41,543 nucleotides of DNA from a virus, in IMG/VR virus record IMGVR_UViG_3300042430_000129, positions 1 through 41,543 of that record. One strand, written 5' to 3'. Positions 32,882 to 40,802 of this stretch are shown here, piece by piece. The position numbers and the translations under genes are program-made. Within the stretch, counting starts at the first letter, position 1. The number at the start of each line of letters is the position of its first letter. A model generated the notes under the pieces. That model was not told the DNA's origin. It saw only the letters and a list, made by a program, of their open reading frames with translations, and ran no database searches.

Positions 32882-33456
32882 TATTCGTACAGTATGTTAA
32901 TTGAGCCAGCATCGAAGGTATCTGTGCCGTTGACGGTTGTGATGCGAACACGGTCTAGTGTGCCTGCAAGAGTTACAGCGCCAGCTAACATGAAAACACC
33001 ATTTGAAGATGTTCTCATTAAATTTCCTGAACAAGTGTAAATGTTTCCTGATAACAAAGTAATGAAAATACTTCCATTTCTTGTATCTGCGGCAGCAACT
33101 TCATGGCATATAAAGCCAGCAGTAGAATTTGCCCCGCTTACTCCAGCAGTAGTATTGATATATCCTGCTTGAGCGACATATCCTGTTGTTGTTACAGAAC
33201 CTGACCCGATTTGAAAAAGAAAACTAGAAGTTCCGTTTGTACTTACGCCATTAAACATCACAGTAATCCGCTTCACCCACGATGGGATGCTGGTGAAGTT
33301 AATCGAAGTGCCGCTTGTAGACGCAACAGCAGTGCCAGACGTAATCACGCTTGCGCCCATTACTGGAGTCCCGTTAATTGTTGGACTGGAAAGGGTTGGG
33401 CTGGTTATTGTTTGCCCAGAGGCTATCAGTCCACCTGCTACTTGTGTTAAAGCCAT
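32881..33456 (-). CDS. Fibre-region paralog A with conserved C-terminal module (191 aa)
   Basis: One of three paralogs. The N-terminal 40 residues (LIASGQTITSPTLSSPTING) resemble a fibre attachment segment. From residue about 40 it shares with the other two SGTAVASTSGTSINFT, IPSWVKRITVMF and GVSTNGTS, and it ends RVRITTVNGTDTFDAGSINI followed by LYE. The middle part (residues 85-160) differs greatly. A conserved frame around a variable centre suggests a receptor-binding tip or virion decoration domain under diversifying selection. A TGTGGTG-type module is absent here. Function is inferred from context. Confidence 0.78.
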   Translation of the reverse strand: MALTQVAGGLIASGQTITSPTLSSPTINGTPVMGASVITSGTAVASTSGTSINFTSIPSWVKRITVMFNGVSTNGTSSFLFQIGSGSVTTTGYVAQAGYINTTAGVSGANSTAGFICHEVAAADTRNGSIFITLLSGNIYTCSGNLMRTSSNGVFMLAGAVTLAGTLDRVRITTVNGTDTFDAGSINILYE

Positions 33457-33465
33457 GTCTACCCC

Positions 33466-33990
33466 TTATTCGTACAAGATGTTTATGGAGCCAGCATCGA
33501 AGGTGTCTGTACCGTTTACAGTGGTGACGCGTACTCGGTCTAAAGTTCCACCAAGAGCAATAGAACCACCAGTATGCGATGCCCTTGCTTCGTTAGAACA
33601 CCCGACAACACCAGAACAAACCCAAGTATTTGACCCAAGAAAACTTAGTGTTAACGCACCATGTTGAATTCTAACCGCAGCATTTTCCTTACCAACACCA
33701 AATCCGGTCGTGTAATTTGCAGCCCCAGTTACAGTATCTAATATGGCTGAACTTGCTCCTAGATACCCAGAAGTTGTTACTGATCCAGCGCCAATTTGTA
33801 GTAAAAGAACGCTTGTTCCATTAGTGGAAACGCCTTGAAACACCACAGTAATTCGTTTAACCCAAGACGGGATGTCAGTGAAGTTAATAGCTGTACCTGA
33901 TGTGGAAGCTACGGCTGTGCCCGATTGAAGCAATGTTCCTGTAGCTGTTGCGTTAGAGCCGACTGTGGCTAGGTTTACTGCGAATGTCAT
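33466..33990 (-). CDS. Fibre-region paralog B with conserved C-terminal module (174 aa)
   Basis: Shares with its paralogs the front INFTDIPSWVKRITVVFQGV and the ending TVNGTDTFDAGSINILYE. Its own N-terminus is short (TFAVNLATVGSNATATGTL), and its central region (AILDTVTGAANYTTGFGVG; WVCSGVVGCSNEA) differs from those of the others. Its ATG overlaps the stop of the 457-residue fibre gene (ATGA), so it may be made in step with that fibre and could cap it. Confidence 0.78.
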   Translation of the reverse strand: MTFAVNLATVGSNATATGTLLQSGTAVASTSGTAINFTDIPSWVKRITVVFQGVSTNGTSVLLLQIGAGSVTTSGYLGASSAILDTVTGAANYTTGFGVGKENAAVRIQHGALTLSFLGSNTWVCSGVVGCSNEARASHTGGSIALGGTLDRVRVTTVNGTDTFDAGSINILYE

Positions 33991-35360
33991 GCTGTATAAC
34001 TCCCCGAAGAAGCAAAACGCAAAATAGTATTACTACCTGATGTTGTTACTGTTGGTGAGCCTGTAGTTACACCTGTGTATAGCGTGGTTTTTATGGATAG
34101 GTACACAACACCACCAACACCTGCACCAGTAGCTTGTCCACCGCCACCATAGCCTGTAGAACCCGCTCCTCCAGCAGCAGTTGCACCGCCGTAAGTAGCC
34201 CCTCCGCCTCCGCCAGCTAAAGTAACCGAACTTCCTGTAATTGTTGTGGTATACCCCGCACCGCCGGGTCTTCCCCCAGTATTATTAACAGCATCACCAC
34301 CCGCCGCAGTAGCTCCACCGCCACCGCCACCGCCAGCACCGCCGCCTCCGTTGTTATATCCTGTACCGCCCCTAAACCCTTGTCCAGATGTCCCAACACC
34401 TCCAGTTGAAGTGCCAACTCCGCCGGGGTAGTTAGCGCCCCCTCCAGAACCCCCTGCTGTCCCTGCTGTTCCGCCGCCTATAGCAGTAAGGCTAAGAGCA
34501 GTAGTATTTGTTCCGCTTGTAGCAGCGCCACCTGCACCACCAACAACAAACGAATAGTTAACGCCGGGAGTTAAATTTGTTGTGCCGTAAAGTACGCCAC
34601 CCGCTCCCCCGCCTCCAGCGCCAGAACCACTTCCTCCTCCGCCACCACCTGCAACAATAAGATATTCTGCTGAATAAGGAACAATAACAGCGCCCCACGC
34701 AGAATTTTGATAGACCTCTACAAGTCCAGTTGTGGTGTTATACCTAATTTGCCCTGCTGTTGTAGCGGATGGTCTTTGCGCGGTTGTGCCTGATGGAAGC
34801 ACCATTGACCCTGTACCGTTTTGATTTCCTGAGTCTAGGTATGTTGTATTTACAGCCCCGCCCGTAGCAGGGATGGCATTCAGCACCGAACTGACCAAGA
34901 AGCTCTCTGTGACCACTGCATCGCCTACTGTGCAGGCGTTGTTCAAGACTACCGTTGTGCCTGTGGTGGCTACAAAGTCTGTAGATACAAGCCGTACCCC
35001 GTTCCTGTAAACGTCGATGTAGCCAACGGTGTAGGAAGGCACACTGAATGATGTCTGGCCCGCTGTTGCCGTGAAGTTAGTTACGGTTCTGTAGGCTGTA
35101 GTCGTTACGCCGCTAGCTGGGATGCCAAGGTATCTGACGCTGATGTTGCTTGTACCGCTTGGTGGGGCGGCTGAGAAGGTCAGGGTTGTGCCTGATACAG
35201 AGTATGTACTTGGGTCTTGGAGTACACCCGTTACAGCAACAATGATTGAAGACGTGTTGGCAGGGGCCACCGTCATGGTGTAGCCTACAGTTGTTCCATC
35301 CCCGCTGAACGTATCCGTCAGAAATGCAATTGAAGTTGGGGTGTTGCCGATGTATGACAT
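33987..35360 (-). CDS. Glycine-rich tail fibre, polyglycine adhesin type (457 aa)
   Basis: The N-terminal 80 residues (SYIGNTPTSIAFLTDTFSG; YSVSGTTLTFSAAPP) are a fibre domain also present in the 427-residue fibre. A related beta-domain follows at about 90-160 (SYTVGYIDVYRNGVRL). After a linker with AQRPSATTAGQIRYNTTT comes AEYLIVAGGGGGG, and then about 200 residues with many runs of Gly. The end is SNTILRFASSGSYTA. Adhesins of phages such as S16 pack Gly-rich strands into a polyglycine sandwich with variable loops; the resemblance is in composition only. Confidence 0.8.
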   Translation of the reverse strand: MSYIGNTPTSIAFLTDTFSGDGTTVGYTMTVAPANTSSIIVAVTGVLQDPSTYSVSGTTLTFSAAPPSGTSNISVRYLGIPASGVTTTAYRTVTNFTATAGQTSFSVPSYTVGYIDVYRNGVRLVSTDFVATTGTTVVLNNACTVGDAVVTESFLVSSVLNAIPATGGAVNTTYLDSGNQNGTGSMVLPSGTTAQRPSATTAGQIRYNTTTGLVEVYQNSAWGAVIVPYSAEYLIVAGGGGGGSGSGAGGGGAGGVLYGTTNLTPGVNYSFVVGGAGGAATSGTNTTALSLTAIGGGTAGTAGGSGGGANYPGGVGTSTGGVGTSGQGFRGGTGYNNGGGGAGGGGGGGATAAGGDAVNNTGGRPGGAGYTTTITGSSVTLAGGGGGATYGGATAAGGAGSTGYGGGGQATGAGVGGVVYLSIKTTLYTGVTTGSPTVTTSGSNTILRFASSGSYTA

Positions 35361-35363
35361 AGG

Positions 35364-35921
35364 TTACTCGTAAAGAATATTGACGCTGCCAGCATCGAAG
35401 GTGTCTGTGCCGTTGACTGTAGTGATGCGTACCATATTAAGAACACCACCAAGGGACACAGTACCGCCTAAAGAAATAGACATTGCAGTAGAAGCAGAAC
35501 TAGAAACAGTACCTGAACCTACCCAAGTATTTCCTGATAAGTTTGCAAAAGTTAAAATACCTTGGCTTACAAATGCTGCATTGTCCCAACCAATAATAAA
35601 ACCTGCTGTACTAGTTTGTGTAGAAGTTCCTGTGTAAACTCGACCAGCCGCACTTACATAACCCGTAGTTGCTGGAGTGCCTCCAGTTCCTAATTGAATT
35701 AAATAATTTGACGCACCATTAGTAGAAACTCCACTAAACATCACGGTAATCCGCTTAACCCAAGACGGGATGTCGGTAAAGTTAATGCTAGTACCCGATG
35801 TGGAAGCTACGGCTGTGCCAGATGTAAGAACACCCACACCTGTTGGTGTGCCAGATGTCACAGGGCTGGTTAAAGTTATCGGTGCGTTTAAACCCGCCTG
35901 ACTTATTGTGCTGATTGGCAT
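35364..35921 (-). CDS. Fibre-region paralog C with conserved C-terminal module (185 aa)
   Basis: The N-terminus (ISQAGLNAPITLTSPVTSGT) resembles that of paralog A. It then has SGTAVASTSGTSINFTDIPS and VKRITVMFSGVSTNG, a variable centre (residues 85-155), and the shared VNGTDTFDAGSVNILYE ending. It lies between the oxygenase gene and the 457-residue fibre gene. Like the others it has no enzyme motif and is Thr/Ser/Gly-rich. Confidence 0.78.
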   Translation of the reverse strand: MPISTISQAGLNAPITLTSPVTSGTPTGVGVLTSGTAVASTSGTSINFTDIPSWVKRITVMFSGVSTNGASNYLIQLGTGGTPATTGYVSAAGRVYTGTSTQTSTAGFIIGWDNAAFVSQGILTFANLSGNTWVGSGTVSSSASTAMSISLGGTVSLGGVLNMVRITTVNGTDTFDAGSVNILYE

Positions 35922-35930
35922 AGGTGTTCC

Positions 35931-36431
35931 TTATGTTGCACTTATTTTAGGTGCTAGCTTGCCGTATGCAGATTCTGCAATGTGTTTTTCAATCAAAGAT
36001 GCCATAGATACGACAACACGGTCTCCATTTTTTATAGGTGTAGACGAATGCTCCTCAATACTGGAAAAGCATATCCAAACATCCCCCTCTTTCACGTCAA
36101 GTTCTACTCCATCCAACACAGGTTTTCCGCCGAACTTAGGCATTTCTATGGCTACGTTGCACCGAACATGGTGAAACCCTACTGGCGCTGGGTCGGTATG
36201 CACATGCACATGCGCCCCCATTAAGTAGTTATTCCCAATAAAATGCCCCAACTCAGGCTCTTCCATTTCCCAAACAAGACCAAAACGGGAAAACAACTCA
36301 TCAACAATGCTTTGGTCTATTTTTAACTTTGACGCAAAACGTCTCCCATATCCATTCGGGCGCATTAAGTTACCCGTTGCCAACGACCCCAACTGTTTGG
36401 CTATATCAGGGGCGTGTATAACCCGTTGCAT
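35931..36431 (-). CDS. Putative 2OG-Fe(II) oxygenase-like protein (166 aa)
   Basis: The central region fits a double-stranded beta-helix dioxygenase. The likely iron site is HTD (H78, D80) with a distal H128 in EEHSSTPIKNGDRVVVS, ten residues before R138, which would bind 2-oxoglutarate. The strand GDVWICFSSIEEH precedes the distal histidine as expected. Phages, especially aquatic ones, often carry such enzymes near tail genes; known roles include protein hydroxylation and nucleic acid repair. It follows the cupin gene by 2 bases on the - strand, within the fibre genes. Whether it is active is not shown. Confidence 0.65.
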   Translation of the reverse strand: MQRVIHAPDIAKQLGSLATGNLMRPNGYGRRFASKLKIDQSIVDELFSRFGLVWEMEEPELGHFIGNNYLMGAHVHVHTDPAPVGFHHVRCNVAIEMPKFGGKPVLDGVELDVKEGDVWICFSSIEEHSSTPIKNGDRVVVSMASLIEKHIAESAYGKLAPKISAT

Positions 36432-36433
36432 TT

Positions 36434-36796
36434 TTACGCACTAACGGTAGGTTTAGCAAAGGACAGCGGGTTCACGCCTTTTGGGATGGTGTCTGGGTCA
36501 ATGATGTCTTCAACTTTATCCCCAAAACGTAGCGCATGTATGCAATAGGCTACGGTGTCTGGTTCCAACGCCACCAGCTTATGTTCCTTTTCCGCCTTAA
36601 TGTAGATCATGTGCGGGGCTGAAAACTGCGTAACTACGCCATCTACCTCAAGTTCCACAGAGCCGGAAGCCAAAAGCGTCAGATGGTCAAATGGGTGTGT
36701 ATGCCCAAGCTCAATGTCCCCTGCAGCTTTGAAGTGCATCATCCGGCAAAACAAGTTTGCTACGCAGCTTATTGCTATATGTGGGGGTAAGTTCAT
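36434..36796 (-). CDS. Cupin-domain protein (120 aa)
   Basis: A single small cupin barrel. Motif 1 is GHTHPFDHLTLLASG with metal-binding candidates H32, H34 and H38. Motif 2 is APHMIYIKAEKEHKLVAL with H72. These four histidines fit a mononuclear metal site, with His replacing the usual Glu of motif 1. The N-terminus (CVANLFCRMMHFK) and the 30-residue C-terminal tail lie outside the barrel. It couples by ATGA overlap to the upstream 108-residue gene and precedes the oxygenase-like gene. Possible roles are sugar isomerisation or a structural tail domain. Confidence 0.78.
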   Translation of the reverse strand: MNLPPHIAISCVANLFCRMMHFKAAGDIELGHTHPFDHLTLLASGSVELEVDGVVTQFSAPHMIYIKAEKEHKLVALEPDTVAYCIHALRFGDKVEDIIDPDTIPKGVNPLSFAKPTVSA

Positions 36797-37119
36797 TGGT
36801 TGCCATCCATAAATAAAGTACTTGGTATTTCATTCCAAAACCACGTCCACGTTGTTGGGTCTAGCGTAGCTTCTGGGTGGGGCTTTACACCATAAAAAAC
36901 GTCGTTTTGAGGGTCGTAAGTATACCCAACACCTGCATAATTCCCTCGTAGCGCTAGTCCACCATCTGGTTGACCATCAGCGCCGTAATGCAAATTACCG
37001 CGTGTGTTGTATGAAGTCTGCACCCATAAATCTTTATCTGGTAGGGTATCAATAAAATCTTGCTCGGCAACGATAACCGAGTCCACTACGCCGTCAACAA
37101 CCCGTGCAAAATGGCTCAT
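36793..37119 (-). CDS. Conserved small fibre-region phage protein (108 aa)
   Basis: The beginning (HFARVVDGVVDSVIVAEQ) and the centre (WVQTSYNTRGNLHYGADG; LRGNYAGVGYTYD) match a protein widespread in aquatic phages near tail fibre genes, where the end usually reads like WTWFWNEIP. It is probably a virion or fibre-associated protein; no function is established. It overlaps the 427-residue fibre gene by ATGA and the cupin gene likewise, tying the cupin and oxygenase to fibre expression. Confidence 0.75.
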   Translation of the reverse strand: MSHFARVVDGVVDSVIVAEQDFIDTLPDKDLWVQTSYNTRGNLHYGADGQPDGGLALRGNYAGVGYTYDPQNDVFYGVKPHPEATLDPTTWTWFWNEIPSTLFMDGNQ

Positions 37120-38399
37120 GCTGTGTATGTCCCAGAAGTTAAGAAGGTGTGGTACGAGTACCCGCCCGAAGATGAGTAAGTTCCGCCAGTTCCTCTTTGT
37201 GCACCAGCGTACCGGATTATGATAATACCTGACCCACCCGGAGAACCTGCGGATGCAGCGTATGCAGAACGCCCTGCACCACCCGCGCCACCACCTGTAT
37301 TGGTAACTCCAATTCCACCACCACCCGAAGTTGCCCCTGCGCCGCCGCCGCCTAGACCCGCTGCTCCGGGAGTAGCATTGTATGCTCCACCGCCTCCGCC
37401 CCCGCCATAGTAAGTGCTATTAGCAGCCCAAAGATAGCCCGTGCCACCCGTGCCGCCAGTACCTTTATATCCTACTGCAGCCGATCCATTTGCAGCAGCA
37501 CCGCCCGCACCTCCGTAAACCCATGTGTTATCGCCTCCAGTTACAAAGCCGTTTCCACTAACACCTGCAGTAGTACCACCAGTAGCGCTTGCTACGGTAA
37601 CAATAGTTGAGGTAACCCCGGTTGCATTTTGCGCCCCCCCGCCTCCAACAGTAACTGTATACACTGTAGAAGTAGCTAGTGTAGTAGTGGCAGTTGCAGT
37701 TCCACCCCCGCCACCTGCTCTGTTAATGAAACTAGCAAAACTAGAACCGCCCCCGCCAGCAACAATAAGATATTCCGCTGAGTAGCCAAAAACTGTAGCT
37801 GTGGTAAAAGAAGTTGGGGAAGACCAGTCTGACCAAACATCAGTAACAACATTCCTATACCGTACTCTCCAATAGTACAAAGTGCTAGTGCTTAGGCCAC
37901 CAAACGGTTTAGTAAAAGTAATTACTGCGCCTTGTGTACCGCTATCGTAAGCCGTTGTAGCAAAAATGGGGCTTGTAGATATTTGCCACTGACTGCTATT
38001 TTGTGGGTAGCCATATAGCGCATAGTACGCTGTTCCAGTCATAGCTATAGGGTCTTGTACAGCAGTCGCCCCTTGAGCAGGTGTTACATTGGTTGGGGTA
38101 GCTACTGTCGGTAAGGTAGTCCCACCGGTTGTTGCGATGACTTGAGTTATAGGACTTGTGTAGTACACATAGATATTATTAGTCCCGGTCAACGGAGCAG
38201 AAGTAAATGTAATGGTGTTGCCGCTGACTGAATACGCCGAACTAGGGTTCTGGGCTACGTTATCAACCGTGACCTGTATCTGTGCTACAGACGCAACTTG
38301 TCGAGACAGTGTAAACGCCGTAGTAGAAGCGTTACCATTGAAATAATCAATGGCTGGTGTAAACGCCTGTGTAATATTGGTGTTGCCTATAAAAGCCAT
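37116..38399 (-). CDS. Glycine-rich tail fibre with fibronectin-III-like domain (427 aa)
   Basis: The N-terminal 80 residues (AFIGNTNITQAF; YSVSGNTITFTSAPL) are homologous to the front of the 457-residue fibre. Residues about 100-200 contain SQWQISTSPIF and YYWRVRYRNVVTDVWSDWSS, a fibronectin type III pattern. Then AEYLIVAGGGG leads into about 200 Gly-rich residues and an ending TFLTSGTYTA. The two Gly-rich fibres thus share front and tip type but differ in the middle. A receptor-binding adhesin is likely. Confidence 0.8.
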   Translation of the reverse strand: MAFIGNTNITQAFTPAIDYFNGNASTTAFTLSRQVASVAQIQVTVDNVAQNPSSAYSVSGNTITFTSAPLTGTNNIYVYYTSPITQVIATTGGTTLPTVATPTNVTPAQGATAVQDPIAMTGTAYYALYGYPQNSSQWQISTSPIFATTAYDSGTQGAVITFTKPFGGLSTSTLYYWRVRYRNVVTDVWSDWSSPTSFTTATVFGYSAEYLIVAGGGGSSFASFINRAGGGGGTATATTTLATSTVYTVTVGGGGAQNATGVTSTIVTVASATGGTTAGVSGNGFVTGGDNTWVYGGAGGAAANGSAAVGYKGTGGTGGTGYLWAANSTYYGGGGGGGAYNATPGAAGLGGGGAGATSGGGGIGVTNTGGGAGGAGRSAYAASAGSPGGSGIIIIRYAGAQRGTGGTYSSSGGYSYHTFLTSGTYTA

Positions 38400-38723
38400 T
38401 TAGACCACCGTCAATCCTGATACCCAAGCGTCTGCTGATGTTGCTGCGCTTGAGACTACCACCAAAACATCTGAAGCCTGCAAAATAATCCTATTGCCTT
38501 GGATTACCTCTAACGACCCGCCAACTGGGACGGTTGCCGTCTCTACCAAATAGTAGTTGACCGCCGAACGGGTGATGTAAACGTCACAGGTAATTGGAGA
38601 AACGGAAGTGTTGGACACCACAAGGCTGGCTACAGCCAATGTGCCAGAAGAAACTGTTGTGACGGTTGAACCGCTGGTGCTTATGTTCTTAACCCCATAC
38701 GATACGTTGGTGTAGGTTGCCAT
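38400..38723 (-). CDS. Small virion-region protein (107 aa)
   Basis: Beta-rich protein (TCDVYITRSAVNYYLVET; LEVIQGNRIILQASDVLVV). The pattern of a jelly-roll-like sandwich is typical of small phage proteins beside fibre genes. It ends exactly where the next fibre gene starts (TAAATG) and begins three bases after the previous gene. Probably a structural connector or decoration protein; not identified further. Confidence 0.7.
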   Translation of the reverse strand: MATYTNVSYGVKNISTSGSTVTTVSSGTLAVASLVVSNTSVSPITCDVYITRSAVNYYLVETATVPVGGSLEVIQGNRIILQASDVLVVVSSAATSADAWVSGLTVV

Positions 38724-38726
38724 TTC

Positions 38727-39770
38727 TTATCCCATCATAAAAGCTAAATAGTACGCATCATCTAGCGAGGCTGCGGAGCTTGCAACCCATGTCGGGCCTG
38801 TACCATTTGAAGTCAAAATAGTCCCGTTTGCCCCAATTGGCAATTTAGACAGAGCAGTGCCAGAAACATAGTAAGAAATGTCACCAACAGCATAGCTTGT
38901 TAGTCCTGTACCGCCGTAATTACTAGCAATAGTTCCGCCCTGCCATGTACCGCCTGTGATGACCGTAGAGTTCATGTTAAGGGCGTTAGTACCCCAAGTC
39001 ACATTCTCTGGGAGATACCCGTGGTAGTCCCATGTACCCGCAACAGTGGCGTTAGATACCAATACAAGTTCAATCGCGCCACCAGAGGTAATCGTTCCAA
39101 TCGAGCCAGTGGCATAGTCTTGGAGTGTCAGTGTTCCAGTTGCGTTATTGTTAAACCCAAACGCTACGCCTGTACTCAGGGTAGTCGCATCAGGCATTGT
39201 GTAAGTCTGATTGCCTGTGCCAGTAAGGGTCTGAGAGTAACTAGATGCCGCAGTTAGCGCCGTTGTGCCACCTGCCGCTGCGATAGAGGTATTGGACTGG
39301 TTTAAACGGTTAATAGATACGTTCTGGTTAGCATCACGAATCATTACCGAGTTAGCGCCAGAGGAAGAAGTTACGCCTGTGCCACCATAAGCCACGCCTA
39401 TGGTTGTACCCTGCCAAGTACCGGAGGCAATTGTGCCCAACGGACTGACGTTACCAGATGCGTCTAAATTAACAGACTTGCTAGATGGATAGGTTACAAA
39501 GACATTGACCGTACCGCTAAACGTAACCGCTGAACCAGAGTTGCTGGACGACAGAATGGTTGTGCGTGTAAGCGTAGGCCCGGTAGTTGAGTACGTGCCA
39601 ATTCCTACCTCAAAGTTGCCCGTAGCGTCAAAGGAAGAGTAGTAGGTGGTATTGCCGTCGCCCACCACGGCAAAAGATTGGAAGCCCGCGACAGAGCCAG
39701 TAAGCGTAAAACTTACTGTGGTGTTGGCTGTGCCAGTCTGTTGTACCCGGTCATTTAGGGCTAGAGCCAT
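38727..39770 (-). CDS. Tail fibre / virion structural protein (347 aa)
   Basis: The opening (ALALNDRVQQTGTANTTVSF; then FEVGIGTYSTTGPTLTRTTI) is strongly conserved in phage structural proteins near fibres, where it serves as a virion-binding domain. Further on it has GVAYGGTGV, ASNYGGTGLTSYAVGD and SGTALSKLPIGANG, repeats typical of fibre shafts. The C-terminus (DDAYYLAFMMG) is short. Likely a trimeric fibre or a baseplate-proximal piece of one. Confidence 0.78.
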   Translation of the reverse strand: MALALNDRVQQTGTANTTVSFTLTGSVAGFQSFAVVGDGNTTYYSSFDATGNFEVGIGTYSTTGPTLTRTTILSSSNSGSAVTFSGTVNVFVTYPSSKSVNLDASGNVSPLGTIASGTWQGTTIGVAYGGTGVTSSSGANSVMIRDANQNVSINRLNQSNTSIAAAGGTTALTAASSYSQTLTGTGNQTYTMPDATTLSTGVAFGFNNNATGTLTLQDYATGSIGTITSGGAIELVLVSNATVAGTWDYHGYLPENVTWGTNALNMNSTVITGGTWQGGTIASNYGGTGLTSYAVGDISYYVSGTALSKLPIGANGTILTSNGTGPTWVASSAASLDDAYYLAFMMG

Positions 39771-39780
39771 TTAAGACCCC

Positions 39781-40380
39781 TTATGAAGTCGCAGTAGTCG
39801 AGTACGTAACAGTTACGGTGTCGCCAGAAGTAACAGTCTTGGCAGTGCTGAAGTTTCCTTCGGAGTACAAAGTACCCGCAGTGCTGGAGATTGTGCTGAC
39901 CGCGCCAGTACCTGTTACCAAGAAACAACCATACACAGTAGCGGAACCTGTCATTGTGTAGGTAATTGCTGTGGCTGTAGACGTAGTCACGTTTGATGGA
40001 GTTAAGCCAGACGAACTAGCCACCGCAAATACTGCTGTACCGCGAACCGCTGAACCGCCCACGGTGTAGGTGGTCAACTCAGTCCATGTCTTAGAAGCCA
40101 TAGTGTCTGCGGCTGCAAACGTGGTGCTGTTGTTAATCAGGCCAAGGAACGGCCCAACTGTGGTGTATGTTCCAGAGGTACGGAGCAGGGTGTCCAGCAA
40201 CAACTGCTTACCAACAGCCACAACCAAGTTAGGGAACGCTTCGTCCCACTTGAGGTTGCCTTGTGCGTCACGGCACTCGACTTTGTAATAGCCTTCGATG
40301 CCCATACCTTCTGGGATAGACGCATTAGCTTGCAGGGTGGCTACAGCGTTGTCTCCAAAACCTGATTGTTCTTTGTGCAT
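39781..40380 (-). CDS. Virion structural protein (199 aa)
   Basis: The N-terminal 75 residues (GIEGYYKVECRDAQGNLKW; NLVVAVGKQLLLDTLL) and the following FLGLINN match a protein found in many environmental phages between adaptor and fibre genes. The rest is rich in Thr, Ser and Ala with beta character (ASSSGLTPSNVTTSTATAIT). Probably a tail or head-surface protein. GGAG precedes the ATG. No enzymatic motif. Confidence 0.72.
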   Translation of the reverse strand: MHKEQSGFGDNAVATLQANASIPEGMGIEGYYKVECRDAQGNLKWDEAFPNLVVAVGKQLLLDTLLRTSGTYTTVGPFLGLINNSTTFAAADTMASKTWTELTTYTVGGSAVRGTAVFAVASSSGLTPSNVTTSTATAITYTMTGSATVYGCFLVTGTGAVSTISSTAGTLYSEGNFSTAKTVTSGDTVTVTYSTTATS

Positions 40381-40388
40381 GGTGGCTC

Positions 40389-40802
40389 CTAATTAGAACT
40401 GCGAATTAACGCAGAAGTGGCTGTATTGGCTGGCATTGTGATGGTGAACGTACCGGTAGATGTCTTATCTGACCCAAAATCCAACACCGCAATGGACTTA
40501 TTTCCTTGGCTGGCATTGTAAATCAAGGCACACCGTGCCGTCACTGATGTTGACCATGAAACATTTGCAAAATTAACGTACACCGTATAGCCAGAAGAGT
40601 TAAGCGTTACCCCTGTCATAACGGCTCCACCCGCTGTGTAACCTGACGCTACAACCTCATTTGAGGTGCTATACACCGTGGTATCTTCATCAAGACTAGC
40701 ATCTGCCGTGTACAGGGCGATCTTGATTGTGTCCGTCAGCAGGTTATGCACCGCTTGGTACACCTCTGCTTTAAATGAAGTAGTCTGTGTTTGGACGATC
40801 AT
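40389..40802 (-). CDS. Virion structural protein (137 aa)
   Basis: Beta-rich protein with FKAEVYQAVHNLL, DTIKIALYTADASLDEDT and ASGYTAGGAVMTG, an arrangement I recognise in small phage structural proteins just downstream of the adaptor gene. Its ATG overlaps the adaptor stop (TAATG). A role in the head-tail region or virion surface is likely but not assigned. Confidence 0.72.
   Translation of the reverse strand: MIVQTQTTSFKAEVYQAVHNLLTDTIKIALYTADASLDEDTTVYSTSNEVVASGYTAGGAVMTGVTLNSSGYTVYVNFANVSWSTSVTARCALIYNASQGNKSIAVLDFGSDKTSTGTFTITMPANTATSALIRSSN

Noticed and set aside
32881-35921. Diversity-generating retroelement to explain the paralogous fibre modules
   Set aside because: No reverse transcriptase, no template repeat and no adenine-biased variable tract were seen in the window.
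34246-37785. Pro/Val-rich + strand frames at 34246-34431, 37219-37410 and 37525-37785
   Set aside because: They are antisense images of Gly-rich fibre genes; Gly codons read backwards give Pro. They have no ribosome sites and lie inside strong - strand genes.
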